From Stappia sediminis (GTDB lineage: Bacteria > Pseudomonadota > Alphaproteobacteria > Rhizobiales > Stappiaceae), in NCBI RefSeq assembly GCF_009826895.1, contig NZ_WUMV01000008.1, positions 186,001-250,000 of the forward strand: 64,000 nt of DNA, in the 5' to 3' direction. The stretch's first letter is position 1. Every line of letters begins with the position of its first letter. The position numbers and the translations under genes were made by a program. This document shows positions 20,495-28,869 of this stretch, in pieces. Below the pieces are notes generated by a model. That model had not been told where the DNA came from. It saw only the letters and a list, made by a program, of their open reading frames with translations, and searched no databases.

Positions 20495-21469
20495 TCAGAC
20501 GGCGCGATGTTCGTCGTACTGGCCATGCAGGCGGAAGCGGCCGAGATAGGTCGGCAGGATCGCCGCGAGCGTATGGGCCTCGACGCCGAGGCCGTTCAAC
20601 GTCCGACCATCCTTGATCGCAGCCTCGGAGACGACATTGTCCACCTTGAGCTGCTTTACCTGATCGACCGTCAGGAGCGGCTTCGGCAAAAGCTGCAGGA
20701 ACTGGGCATTGAGCGACGCAAGGCCGAAAGGCAGAGAAACCAGAACACGCTTGCGCCGGACGACGGAAAGCAGGTCTTCCATGCACTCGCGGAAGGTCTT
20801 GATGTCCGGCCCGCCCAGTTCGTAGATCGTGCCTTCCTTCGCCTCGCCATCGACAGCACGTGCCACGGCCTCGGCGACATCTCCGACATAGACCGGCTGA
20901 AACTTCGTCCCCCCTCCGCCGATCAGCGGCAGAACCGGAGAGATGCGCGCCATATCCGCGAAGCGGTTGAAGAAGTCGTCCTCCGGGCCGAACACGATCG
21001 ACGGCCGGAACACGACCGCTTCCGGCACGGTTTCGAACATTCCCTTTTCGCCTGCGGCCTTCGAGCGCGCGTAGCCGGATTCGGCCTCGGGATCCGCGCC
21101 GATCGCGGAAATATGCACGACCCTCTTGATGCCTGCCGCGCGGGCTGCTTCGGCAACCGCCCTCGGGCCGAAGGTCTGCACGGCATCGAAGGTCTGCGCG
21201 CCGCTCTGGTTCAGGATGCCGACGCAATTCACCACCGCGTCCGCGCCCTCGACCGCCCGGTCGACCGACCACCTGTACCGGAGGTTCGCCTGAACGGGCA
21301 TGATCTGTCCCGGCACGCCAAGCGGCTGGACATGTTCGGCAAGGTCCGGCCGGCGCACGGCGACGCGCACGCGATACCCCCGGCGCGCAAGCGAACGCAC
21401 GATGTATCTGCCGATGAAGCCCGATCCACCGAAGACCGTTACGAGCTTTCCATTCAAGGCCGTCGCCAT
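20495..21469 (-). CDS. Complex I NDUFA9-subunit-family NAD(P)-binding protein
   Basis: 324 residues of atypical SDR. It starts LVTVFGGSGFIGRYIVRSLARRGY (Rossmann GGSGFIG), continues with YARSKAAGE (active-site-like Y-x-x-x-K), RPSIVFGPEDDFFNRFA, and YELGGPDIKTFRE. This matches the bacterial relatives of the NDUFA9 accessory subunit of respiratory complex I. Its bacterial role is not settled. Monocistronic, convergent with the DUF1127 gene. Confidence 0.85.
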   Translation of the reverse strand: MATALNGKLVTVFGGSGFIGRYIVRSLARRGYRVRVAVRRPDLAEHVQPLGVPGQIMPVQANLRYRWSVDRAVEGADAVVNCVGILNQSGAQTFDAVQTFGPRAVAEAARAAGIKRVVHISAIGADPEAESGYARSKAAGEKGMFETVPEAVVFRPSIVFGPEDDFFNRFADMARISPVLPLIGGGGTKFQPVYVGDVAEAVARAVDGEAKEGTIYELGGPDIKTFRECMEDLLSVVRRKRVLVSLPFGLASLNAQFLQLLPKPLLTVDQVKQLKVDNVVSEAAIKDGRTLNGLGVEAHTLAAILPTYLGRFRLHGQYDEHRAV

Positions 21470-21777
21470 GCCTTTGCTCCTGCCGCTTGGGATCGCCCGT
21501 TCCAGCTCCGGCCTGGCCGGATGAAAACCGGTCGATCTCCCTAAATTTTCCCGCGCTCAAGCGCCTGTTCAACCGGGTCATGGGCCGGGTAGCCCGTCAC
21601 CCCCCGCAACAATTTACCGCACCTTGCCGCCCGAGGTTCCGATTTCCCGCCCGGCAAATCGCGAGCGATCCATGGAACTTGCCCGCGGGATCAAGACGCT
21701 TCCTGCTCTCATATCCCCTGGCCAGCGCCATGTGAAGGCACGTTGTGCATGAAATTCATTTTGTCCGAACGCGGTCG
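21470..21777. other. Intergenic region upstream of tRNA-Leu, no gene seen
   Basis: About 310 bases between the divergent NDUFA9-like gene and the tRNA-Leu promoter. Only short unsupported frames are present. It must hold the promoter of the minus-strand gene, which I cannot pick with confidence. Confidence 0.45.
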
Positions 21778-21806
21778 TTGACAAGCCCCCGCCTCGTGCT
21801 TAGAAG
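21778..21806 (+). promoter_or_regulatory. Promoter of tRNA-Leu
   Basis: TTGACA at 21778-21783, then a -10-like TTAGAA/TAGAAG around 21800-21806, 16-17 bases apart. This places the start of transcription a few bases before the mature tRNA. Confidence 0.6.
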
Positions 21807-21818
21807 CTCCCTTCACGT

Positions 21819-21905
21819 GCCCAGGTGGCGGAATTGGTAGACGCGCTAGCTTCAGGTGCTAGTGCTCGCAAGGGCGTGGAGGTTCGAGTCCTCTCCTGGG
21901 CACCA
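21819..21905 (+). tRNA. tRNA-Leu(CAG)
   Basis: Class II tRNA with acceptor GCCCAGG paired to CCTGGGC, D loop GGAATTGGTAGACGC, anticodon loop TTCAGGT (CAG), long variable arm, T arm GGTTCGAGTCC and encoded CCA at 21903-21905. Its 3' end is the integration site of the island: the last 17 bases are repeated at 35256-35272, so integration kept the tRNA intact. Confidence 0.97.
21889..21905 (+). repeat. attL-type direct repeat (within tRNA-Leu)
   Basis: 17-bp sequence TCCTCTCCTGGGCACCA forming the 3' end of tRNA-Leu. The identical copy lies at 35256-35272. The bases on either side of the two copies differ, so the repeat is exactly this long. Confidence 0.9.
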
Positions 21906-21970
21906 ATTCACTTCTGATGCGAATGAAATCAGAAGCTTAAGCCTAAACAAGATGTTGCGCTTCGCACTGT

Positions 21971-23662
21971 GTGATACAAAGGTGCGATACAATGTTGTTC
22001 AGGCTAGTGCGTCCGTTGAAGCGATCCGGTTCTTCATTTTCCTATTTTCAGCAGCGAATCCCCGCCGATCTTAAAGACAAGGTGCGCGGAAAATCGCTCG
22101 CCCTGCCGGTCGGCTCCGAGACGGTTCTCAGAAAAATTCCTCCCAAAGCGGAAACCATCCGCTTCTCGCTGAAAACACGAGACCCCAGCGAAACCAAGGT
22201 TCGGCAAGCCGAGGTCGCGGCCTACCTTGAGCAGGTTTGGGCCTCATATCGAAACGAGGCTCCCCTCTCCCTCACACAGCGACAGGCAGTGGCCCTCTCC
22301 GGCGCTCTCTATCGATCCTGGGTCGATGAGGGAAAGGAACGCTCCATCGCCGTTGAGGAACAGCCTGACGGCAGCTTCAAGCGTGCCGATGTCGAGACCC
22401 CGGATGAGCGAAAGGCAGTCTGGGCGGCCATTTCAGAGGCATGGAACGGCAACCTCTCAGAGATGGACCCCGAAGTCCTTGAGCCGAAACTTGGGCCCAT
22501 AGTCGACCGAAAGCTTGCCGAGAAAGGCGTTGGCGCGGTCGATCAACAATCCCGCCTCTTCCTGTTGAGCGCCTTCGCGCAAGCTCTCAGCGATGCTTTC
22601 GCGACCCGAAGCCGGAACGCGGCGGGTGACTTCACGCCTGACCCGAAGGCAGAGCGCTTCCCCGAATGGGAAGACCCGAAGCAGCCGGAGGTTAGACCCG
22701 TCAGGGCGATTGCCCCAAGCTCGCTTACGGCGCTTATCGAGGGATGGTGGCAGGAGGCGAAGGCGACACAGCGAGCCGTCAGTACCTATGAGAGCTACCG
22801 CAACACGATGGCCCGCTTTGTGGACTTCCTCGGCCACGACGATGCGCGGCGGGTCACGAAAGCCGATGTCATCGCGTTCAAGGATTTCCGGCTGGCCCAA
22901 GTGAACCCGAGGTCCGGCAAGCCGGTCTCCCCGAAGACGGTCAAGGACAGCGACCTTGCGGGGCTGAGAGCCGTCTTCAACTGGGCGGTGGTGAACGACC
23001 GGATGGCGAGCAACCCGGCTGAAGGTGTCACCATCAAGCTCGGCAAGCAGACACGCACACGCTCCAAAGGGTTCACTCAAGGTGAAGCGAAAGCACTACT
23101 CGCCCACGCCCTCAATCACCAACGCGGCACGGAACAGCCGAAAACCTTCGCGGCGAAGCGATGGGTCCCGTGGCTATGCGCATACTCGGGAGCACGGCTC
23201 GGGGAAATCGTTCAGCTTCGAAAGCAGGACATCCTGCAGGAGGGCGGCATCTGGATCATGACGCTCACGCCCGAAGCCGGAACCATCAAGAACAAGGAAG
23301 CTCGCGAGGTGCCCTTGCATGAGCATCTGGTTTCACTGGGCTTTCTGGAATTCGTGAGGTCGTCCGCCGATGGCTACCTCTTCCTCACTCCCGCCAAGGA
23401 CGGCAGCACGCGCGGAGCGTGGCGAGGCGTCAAAAACCGGATCGCGCAATTCTCGCGAGAAGTCGTGACAGACCCCAACGTCGCCCCGAACCACGGCTGG
23501 CGTCACCTCTTCAAGACAATCGCAATCGAGGCCGGAATTCAGGAGCGGGTGATTGACGCAATCTGCGGCCACGCTCCCAAAAGCGTCGGCGCGACATATG
23601 GTGAGGTGACGGCAAAGGCGAAGGCGGACGGGCTGGCGCGGTTTCCAAGGTTTGAGGTTTGA
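21971..23662 (+). CDS. Island integrase (tyrosine recombinase)
   Basis: 563 residues, long for the family. An N-terminal arm-binding segment contains SSFSYFQQRIPADLKDKV, followed by a SAM-like core-binding domain (about 245-345, STYESYRNTMARFVDFLG) and a catalytic domain with Arg in YSGARLGEI, Lys in TIKNKEAREVPLH, HGWRHLFK (H-x-x-R), GHAPKSVGATYG with the second His and the nucleophile Tyr. The start is GTG 21971 or ATG 21992. It lies 65 bases from the tRNA-Leu end, reading inward, the usual place for the enzyme that excises and inserts the island. Confidence 0.92.
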   Translation: MIQRCDTMLFRLVRPLKRSGSSFSYFQQRIPADLKDKVRGKSLALPVGSETVLRKIPPKAETIRFSLKTRDPSETKVRQAEVAAYLEQVWASYRNEAPLSLTQRQAVALSGALYRSWVDEGKERSIAVEEQPDGSFKRADVETPDERKAVWAAISEAWNGNLSEMDPEVLEPKLGPIVDRKLAEKGVGAVDQQSRLFLLSAFAQALSDAFATRSRNAAGDFTPDPKAERFPEWEDPKQPEVRPVRAIAPSSLTALIEGWWQEAKATQRAVSTYESYRNTMARFVDFLGHDDARRVTKADVIAFKDFRLAQVNPRSGKPVSPKTVKDSDLAGLRAVFNWAVVNDRMASNPAEGVTIKLGKQTRTRSKGFTQGEAKALLAHALNHQRGTEQPKTFAAKRWVPWLCAYSGARLGEIVQLRKQDILQEGGIWIMTLTPEAGTIKNKEAREVPLHEHLVSLGFLEFVRSSADGYLFLTPAKDGSTRGAWRGVKNRIAQFSREVVTDPNVAPNHGWRHLFKTIAIEAGIQERVIDAICGHAPKSVGATYGEVTAKAKADGLARFPRFEV

Positions 23663-23702
23663 GAAAATTCGAAAACTTGAACCAGACGGTCGATTTGCTA
23701 GT

Positions 23703-24110
23703 TTAACTATCAAGGAACGTAACAATGCTCTTTGCTAATAACTCAACGTCTCGGATCTCACATTCCCATATTACGTATGAATTCCACCCTTTTTCGGATA
23801 GCTTTTCAATGTTGGATTGATCGCGTTCAGTGGTTCTTTCAAACTTTGGAACCCAGTAATCTAGGTTACTCTTTGGCGATGATGCCAATTTGCATCCCTC
23901 ATGCCTATGCCAAAAACATCCATGAACAAAAATGACCTTGCGGCGAGATGGAAATACGAGATCGGGTTTTCCTGGCAAATCAGTACGATGAACCCGAAAT
24001 CTGTATCCAAGCGCATGCGCCACACGCCGGACGGCCAACTCCGGCTTGGTGTTTTTCGCACGGATGTGCGACATGCATTTGCGGCGTTGATCAGGCGTGA
24101 GTACGTCCAT
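23703..24110 (-). CDS. vsr: Very short patch repair endonuclease (Vsr)
   Basis: 135 residues from ATG 24110, which gives the standard N-terminus MDVLTPDQRRKCMSHIRAKN; the frame runs further upstream into the methyltransferase region without support. Vsr nicks beside T-G mismatches made when 5-methylcytosine deaminates. The PD-D/E-type core is visible with Asp50 in GKPDLVFP and FVHGCFWHRH at 61-70 (zinc and active-site histidines), then YVIWECEIRD. It is divergent from the methyltransferase gene it should serve, with about 67 bases between the likely starts. Confidence 0.93.
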   Translation of the reverse strand: MDVLTPDQRRKCMSHIRAKNTKPELAVRRVAHALGYRFRVHRTDLPGKPDLVFPSRRKVIFVHGCFWHRHEGCKLASSPKSNLDYWVPKFERTTERDQSNIEKLSEKGWNSYVIWECEIRDVELLAKSIVTFLDS

Positions 24111-24177
24111 TTGTCCGATGCCGATTCCATCTAAGAAAAAAACAGTTACCATAAACAAACGAAACGGAGCGGCTACT

Positions 24178-25233
24178 TTGATTCTCAGTCTTTTCTCAGG
24201 CTGCGGCGGGTTGGATTTAGGCTTTGAAATGGCTGGATATAAGACTGCGTTGGCGTTTGATATCCGACCGCATTCAATATCATCTTGGAACCGGAACCGA
24301 CCGCAAAATCCCTGTGGACATGTAGCGGATATCACGCAATTGAGCCTAGAAGCTCTGGACCGCGCGTTTGGCTCCAAATTCGCGCCCTTTGGTGTGATAG
24401 GCGGCCCGCCATGTCAAAGTTTCACCAAGGCAAATCATTTTCGCTCTGATGCAGACCCCCGGAGCAAGCTCGTAAATTCGTTTTTCACGCTAGCACTGCA
24501 ACTGCATAACACGCGACGCCCTCTGGACTTTATAGTCATGGAAAACGTTAGAGAACTCGCCAGAGCTCAAGAAGGACTATTGCTCAAGAGTGAAATAAAA
24601 CGGCTCGAAGAAGCGAATTTCTCGGTCAACACATTCGAACTCAATGCGAAAGACTTTGGAGTTCCGCAAAACAGGCATCGCCTGTTTCTAGTTGCGCTTA
24701 ATAGTCAATTGATAGGCTCGAAGAGATTCCGCCTCCCCACTTCAACAATCACGCATAAGACCGTCAGAGACGCACTTTTTGACCTCCCTGAACCAGTTTA
24801 CTTCTCAAAATCCTCGACCACGGAGAACAAACCGTATCACCCAAATCACTGGTGCATGACGCCTAAATCGAGGCGCTTCTTCGATGGCTCTCTGAAGGCT
24901 GGCGCATGCTCTTCAAGAAGTTTCAAAACATTAGCCTGGGATCAACCTAGCAAAGCAGTCTCCTACGGGCATAGGGAGGTACACGTCCACCCCAGTGGAA
25001 AGCGTCGGCTAAGTGTATTCGAAGCCATGAGATTACAAGGCTTTCCGGACAAATTTGTGCTTAACGGAACTTTGTCGGCGCAAGTCGACCAAGTAAGTGA
25101 AGCTGTACCTCCGCCCCTCGCAGAGGCAGTCGCCAGAGCCGTTAAAGATGCGATACACACAAATTTCACTGATCAAAGCGCCCCTAAAGCTGCTGAAAAT
25201 TCTTCCAAAGTAGAAAGTGCAGTTGCCGTATAG
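24178..25233 (+). CDS. DNA (cytosine-5-)-methyltransferase
   Basis: Transfers methyl groups to cytosine C5 at an unknown target. I chose TTG 24178, which has GGAG at 24166-24169 and starts directly at motif I (FSGCGGLDLGF). An ATG at 24118 in frame lacks a ribosome site and nearly abuts vsr. Motif IV GGPPCQSF carries the nucleophile Cys79, motif VI has ENV with Glu122, motif VIII is QNRHR at 164-168, and the end has VPPPLAEAVARAV. At 351 residues it is compact with a short target-recognition region. Its 3' end overlaps the convergent gene at 25173 by 61 bases. It is AT-rich relative to the core. Confidence 0.92.
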   Translation: MILSLFSGCGGLDLGFEMAGYKTALAFDIRPHSISSWNRNRPQNPCGHVADITQLSLEALDRAFGSKFAPFGVIGGPPCQSFTKANHFRSDADPRSKLVNSFFTLALQLHNTRRPLDFIVMENVRELARAQEGLLLKSEIKRLEEANFSVNTFELNAKDFGVPQNRHRLFLVALNSQLIGSKRFRLPTSTITHKTVRDALFDLPEPVYFSKSSTTENKPYHPNHWCMTPKSRRFFDGSLKAGACSSRSFKTLAWDQPSKAVSYGHREVHVHPSGKRRLSVFEAMRLQGFPDKFVLNGTLSAQVDQVSEAVPPPLAEAVARAVKDAIHTNFTDQSAPKAAENSSKVESAVAV

Positions 25234-26399
25234 CCAACGTCTTCCAGCAACTCTTTTGTTTCACTAACGAGGCTCCTGCGCAACCCGTCGTCACAAGCAA
25301 TTATTTGATCGAGGTCTCTCATAGAACCAACTTTATCGAGCGCCCTCATCGAAAAATCTTCATCCGAACCACCCTGCGCTGGTTCGGTGCGTATTACTCT
25401 ATAGGGATCCGGCAGGCCCATCGGTGGTGGCACAAATTCAAACACCAAGCATGGCATAGTTGGGCGCTCGACATCCGCCTCCGCAGTAGAATAATAATAT
25501 GAGTTATGTACCTTTAAACCCCATAGCTTGCTTTCCGCCAGATGTAAAAGCCACTTAGCAAACCCAAGCGAGAATAATTGCAAGAATTTACTTCCATCAT
25601 CCGAGGATGCGGCAGTAAGTACTCCTTCTAAAGTATAATCACCTACTCCAAACATCGAAATCGTTTGACTTTTAAATTCCTCACTGTTAGACGCGTTCTC
25701 ACGAATCGCGTCGGTTAGACTTTCAAGCGTGCTTTTATTAAGGTTTTCTTTTCTGACATCGACGGTGATATAGAGAAGCCATCTTGTTGTACAATGATGG
25801 ATCTGCATCTCCACTATACGATGAATCGCATCAACTAATCGATTATCATGGCTACTGCTCGGCAATGCTAGCGACCCGCAAGCGTCAATATTTACTATAT
25901 GAAATGGGCCACGGCGACGAAGGTCAGCGTAAGCGGCGCTTTTCGTTGAACTCACCTCTTCGAGCTGCCGCCATACCGTATAAGATCGATCCGTTATGTG
26001 ACCTGCTTTAATAAGAGCGTCTTGGCGCACTTCTGCTCGCGCTTTCATCGGATTGCCCGTGCCTGCCGCCAGGAAGCCAGTGCTGGTTAGACTGCATCCA
26101 TTGGCTTTGCAGCATTCGGCAAGCATTTTCACGTCCAGGTAATCCGTACCAGGTAACGTAAGGTAGCGAATTTCATCGCCGCCATTAGATCCAGGCACAA
26201 GAGAATGCCCCTTGATCAACCGGCCGATTAAGCGATTTGCGTGCTCAATCCATTGGCGTCGGCGGATGTACTGCTTTCTCGGCTTGTGCCAAGGGAATAG
26301 CTTTTGCAGCTCAATTGGTACTGCCGCGTCGGCTACCGCTTCTGGGAGGACTTCTTCAGCAATGTCCTGATCGGCTTCATCAACTTCATCTGTCATCAT
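25173..26399 (-). CDS. Unknown protein of a Dcm/GHKL-associated defence-like module
   Basis: 408 residues, with no enzyme motif I can name. An acidic N-terminus (residues 1-25) is followed by LFPWHKPRKQYIRRRQWIEH, then mixed alpha/beta segments (RYLTLPGTDYLDVKMLAECC, TRWLLYITVDVRKENLN, PTMPCLVFEFVPPPMGLPDPYRVI split here). The start ATG overlaps the GHKL gene stop (ATGA), so the two are translated together. Unverified recollection: similar proteins are catalogued as the PP_RS20740 family and occur near cytosine methyltransferases. It could be the nuclease or specificity partner of the ATPase. Overlaps the methyltransferase 3' end. Confidence 0.8.
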   Translation of the reverse strand: MMTDEVDEADQDIAEEVLPEAVADAAVPIELQKLFPWHKPRKQYIRRRQWIEHANRLIGRLIKGHSLVPGSNGGDEIRYLTLPGTDYLDVKMLAECCKANGCSLTSTGFLAAGTGNPMKARAEVRQDALIKAGHITDRSYTVWRQLEEVSSTKSAAYADLRRRGPFHIVNIDACGSLALPSSSHDNRLVDAIHRIVEMQIHHCTTRWLLYITVDVRKENLNKSTLESLTDAIRENASNSEEFKSQTISMFGVGDYTLEGVLTAASSDDGSKFLQLFSLGFAKWLLHLAESKLWGLKVHNSYYYSTAEADVERPTMPCLVFEFVPPPMGLPDPYRVIRTEPAQGGSDEDFSMRALDKVGSMRDLDQIIACDDGLRRSLVSETKELLEDVGYTATALSTLEEFSAALGAL

Positions 26400-28285
26400 G
26401 TTGGGCGTAGAACTCGTAAAATGTCATTGATCAATTCGGCACGTGTCCGCGCGGAAAGCCCGGAAAGCACCCCATAAGCTTCAAGTACGACGGCAAGGGC
26501 AGATGCCTGTTCTGGATCTCCAATTGGCGGAACTGTTTTCCAGTCAATCTCAACCCCGCCAACTTCGGAGGCAGCTTCCTGCACCTCAAGGTCGATTAGA
26601 GGCGGATCAGAAGACTCGCCAAGACGTTCACTCCAAACGCGCATCGCCGATGTAAAAACCGCTTTTCGTGTCTCGACGGCTTCCCGAGCGCGTTCCCGTT
26701 TTAGATCCTCGTCTGCAATTGCTTTTAACCGATTCACCATGAGGCGGAGAGATTTATGTAGCCACCGCTGTACGTATAAAAAATGGGGATGGCTATAATT
26801 AAATGACTCCCGATCAATGTTTATAGCGCTATCTAATCCGTCATGAACAAAAATTTCAGCTGTAATTTGGCGAAGTCTTGTTTGCTCAGAAATTTGATAA
26901 TTGAGAAAACTTTGATCAAAAAGTGTCCCGCTTGCATCTCGCACTCGAATAAGAACGCCAGCTGTATCTTTCGGAATGATTTTACTATTCCAATAGAGGT
27001 ATGCTTCAAATGAAAGCTTCCCTCCCGCACGCTCAAGATCGCTTTCTTTAAATGGCGCCTCTTCTTTCGATATCATCATGACGGGCGCACCAACCCGCGA
27101 ATATTTCCGTAACTTCCTCGGCAATTCGATTGGTCGTGCGAGTTGTATACCGTCGAGATTCACCGAAAAACCGCCGCAGGGATCATGACTCCCGGCGGTC
27201 AAACTCAAGAACTCCCTCAATGACCTATCTGCAGGTACATTGATTTCGGCCGCCTGACCTTTACCACTGGGCACATCATAGAGAATGATCCCCGAGTCGC
27301 CTTTAATGTCGAACGGATGTCCATAAATGTAATCAAGTGGCAGAGATAAGCTCAACTTCCAGATCAAACGAAGATATTCGTCAAAATGCTCTAAATTGGC
27401 GGGCTTTGAAGCTTTTCCGGAACCTTCTGCCGCCGCTGCAAATAATCCTTCAAATTTCTCCCTTGGGCTATCGCTTGCCTCCCATGGAAATTTACCTTCG
27501 ATTGGAGTAGAATTTTTTCCTAATGCACCTTCACTAACGCCAATATGATAGATTGGCCGCTCAGTTACAGGCCTCCCATCAACGCCCTCCGCGAGACTAC
27601 TATGCCAGCGCCTTAAGCTCTGAAGTACACGTCTAATTTCCGGACGAAGCGCATAAAGCACGATTGATGTCCCGTGAGACGAAATTTCATCTTCTGGAAC
27701 ATTTTCGGACTTAATTGTTACGGTGCCTGCTACGTATTCTTCCTCCGCCTCTCTAAGCCGATCCTCGTCATGAGTTTTCAAGCGCACGGTGGCGGAAGTT
27801 CTCATCTTGTCGCCAGAGGCTTTTGTAATTATTTGGAAATGTTGTGTTAGCTGCGCAACAGCAAAGAGACCAATTCCAATCTTTCCAATAAGGGGCCGTC
27901 CTCCAGGACTGAGATCTGCATCTTCTGTATCTGATGTATGCAGCACTGCTCCGGCATGGGTGCGCTTTGAGCTGCCGCCAATGCTCCTCAACACATACGC
28001 GAGAGTATCGGGTGACATCCCGTTACCATTGTCGCGGACCGTAACTTGGGCAAAATCTGGCGCCCCAGTTTCCACTACGACACTAGTAGCATCAGCATCG
28101 TATGCGTTAGCTATCAGCTCTCGAAAGGCGGCCCATGGTTCACGATAAATCCCATCTGTGACCCGAGCGATTATCCGTTCGCTGGTGCCAAGCGTCGTCT
28201 CAACGGGAATCTGGGTATCCGCGCTCTCTCGAATATCGCTAGCGAGTTTTTCGATTTTACTAGGCTCATTGGCTGCAAGTGCCAT
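26396..28285 (-). CDS. GHKL ATPase, MutL/MORC-like (paraMORC-type)
   Basis: 629 residues. The Bergerat ATP fold is complete: N box ELIANAYDADA with Glu56 and Asn60, G1 DNGNGM at 85-90 and G2 GKIGIGLFA at 134-142. A region with the feel of an S5-like transducer follows, then a long helical C-terminus. It lacks the kinase H box and gyrase features, so it is neither a histidine kinase nor a topoisomerase. Known context: Iyer, Abhiman and Aravind described MORC-related GHKL ATPases (paraMORCs) in restriction-modification neighbourhoods. Coupled to the 408-residue protein and beside a methyltransferase and vsr, it fits that picture. Function is inference. Confidence 0.82.
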   Translation of the reverse strand: MALAANEPSKIEKLASDIRESADTQIPVETTLGTSERIIARVTDGIYREPWAAFRELIANAYDADATSVVVETGAPDFAQVTVRDNGNGMSPDTLAYVLRSIGGSSKRTHAGAVLHTSDTEDADLSPGGRPLIGKIGIGLFAVAQLTQHFQIITKASGDKMRTSATVRLKTHDEDRLREAEEEYVAGTVTIKSENVPEDEISSHGTSIVLYALRPEIRRVLQSLRRWHSSLAEGVDGRPVTERPIYHIGVSEGALGKNSTPIEGKFPWEASDSPREKFEGLFAAAAEGSGKASKPANLEHFDEYLRLIWKLSLSLPLDYIYGHPFDIKGDSGIILYDVPSGKGQAAEINVPADRSLREFLSLTAGSHDPCGGFSVNLDGIQLARPIELPRKLRKYSRVGAPVMMISKEEAPFKESDLERAGGKLSFEAYLYWNSKIIPKDTAGVLIRVRDASGTLFDQSFLNYQISEQTRLRQITAEIFVHDGLDSAINIDRESFNYSHPHFLYVQRWLHKSLRLMVNRLKAIADEDLKRERAREAVETRKAVFTSAMRVWSERLGESSDPPLIDLEVQEAASEVGGVEIDWKTVPPIGDPEQASALAVVLEAYGVLSGLSARTRAELINDILRVLRPT

Positions 28286-28869
28286 ACGCTCATTCCTAAT
28301 TCGCCGCCAACATGATCAATGCTGTAGTGAGATGATAAAAGTGTAAATATTCCATTTTTCAATGCGTTAAGACCAATCGCGATTAGCGGGAACGTAGACT
28401 AATTTGGCTTGTTGTTTAGTTCTTGGCAACTCGCACACAATTGATGCGCCGCACGCTCATTTGAATAGATAACGCTCCATGTAGTACCCCATTATTTGAG
28501 ATTTGACGACCCCTCTATGCTTTCTGCATTCAAACCAACGCCTTCACCAACAGATGTAACGTATTGACTCATGACCACCCGCCATATCCTTACGATCCAA
28601 GTCACTATATTACCTTTCGACATATATCGACAGGTTGCCGCGCTTAGAGAGGCAATGGCTATCTGGAATGGGGGTGAGGGAAAAATTTCAATCCATGCAT
28701 CACTAACAACTCGACGCCCCTTAAAGCCACTTGGACATCGCTGCACAAGCCTCCCAAAGGTTACCTCCAATGAATATGGGGAGGGATTGATCCCTTCCTC
28801 TCCCATCCCCTTGGAGCAGGAACCTTCATGGCTCCTACCTAATGGTTCCTACCTCCTCTTTAGTGCAGG
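28286..28869. other. AT-rich island intergenic region, no supported gene
   Basis: 584 bases between the GHKL gene and the polymerase-like gene. Two small frames (plus 28571-28894, minus 28492-28806) overlap each other, lack ribosome sites and give no recognisable product. The region must contain the promoter of the GHKL unit. It is also where base composition changes from AT-rich (left) to GC-rich (right), so it may be a recombination junction. Confidence 0.45.
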
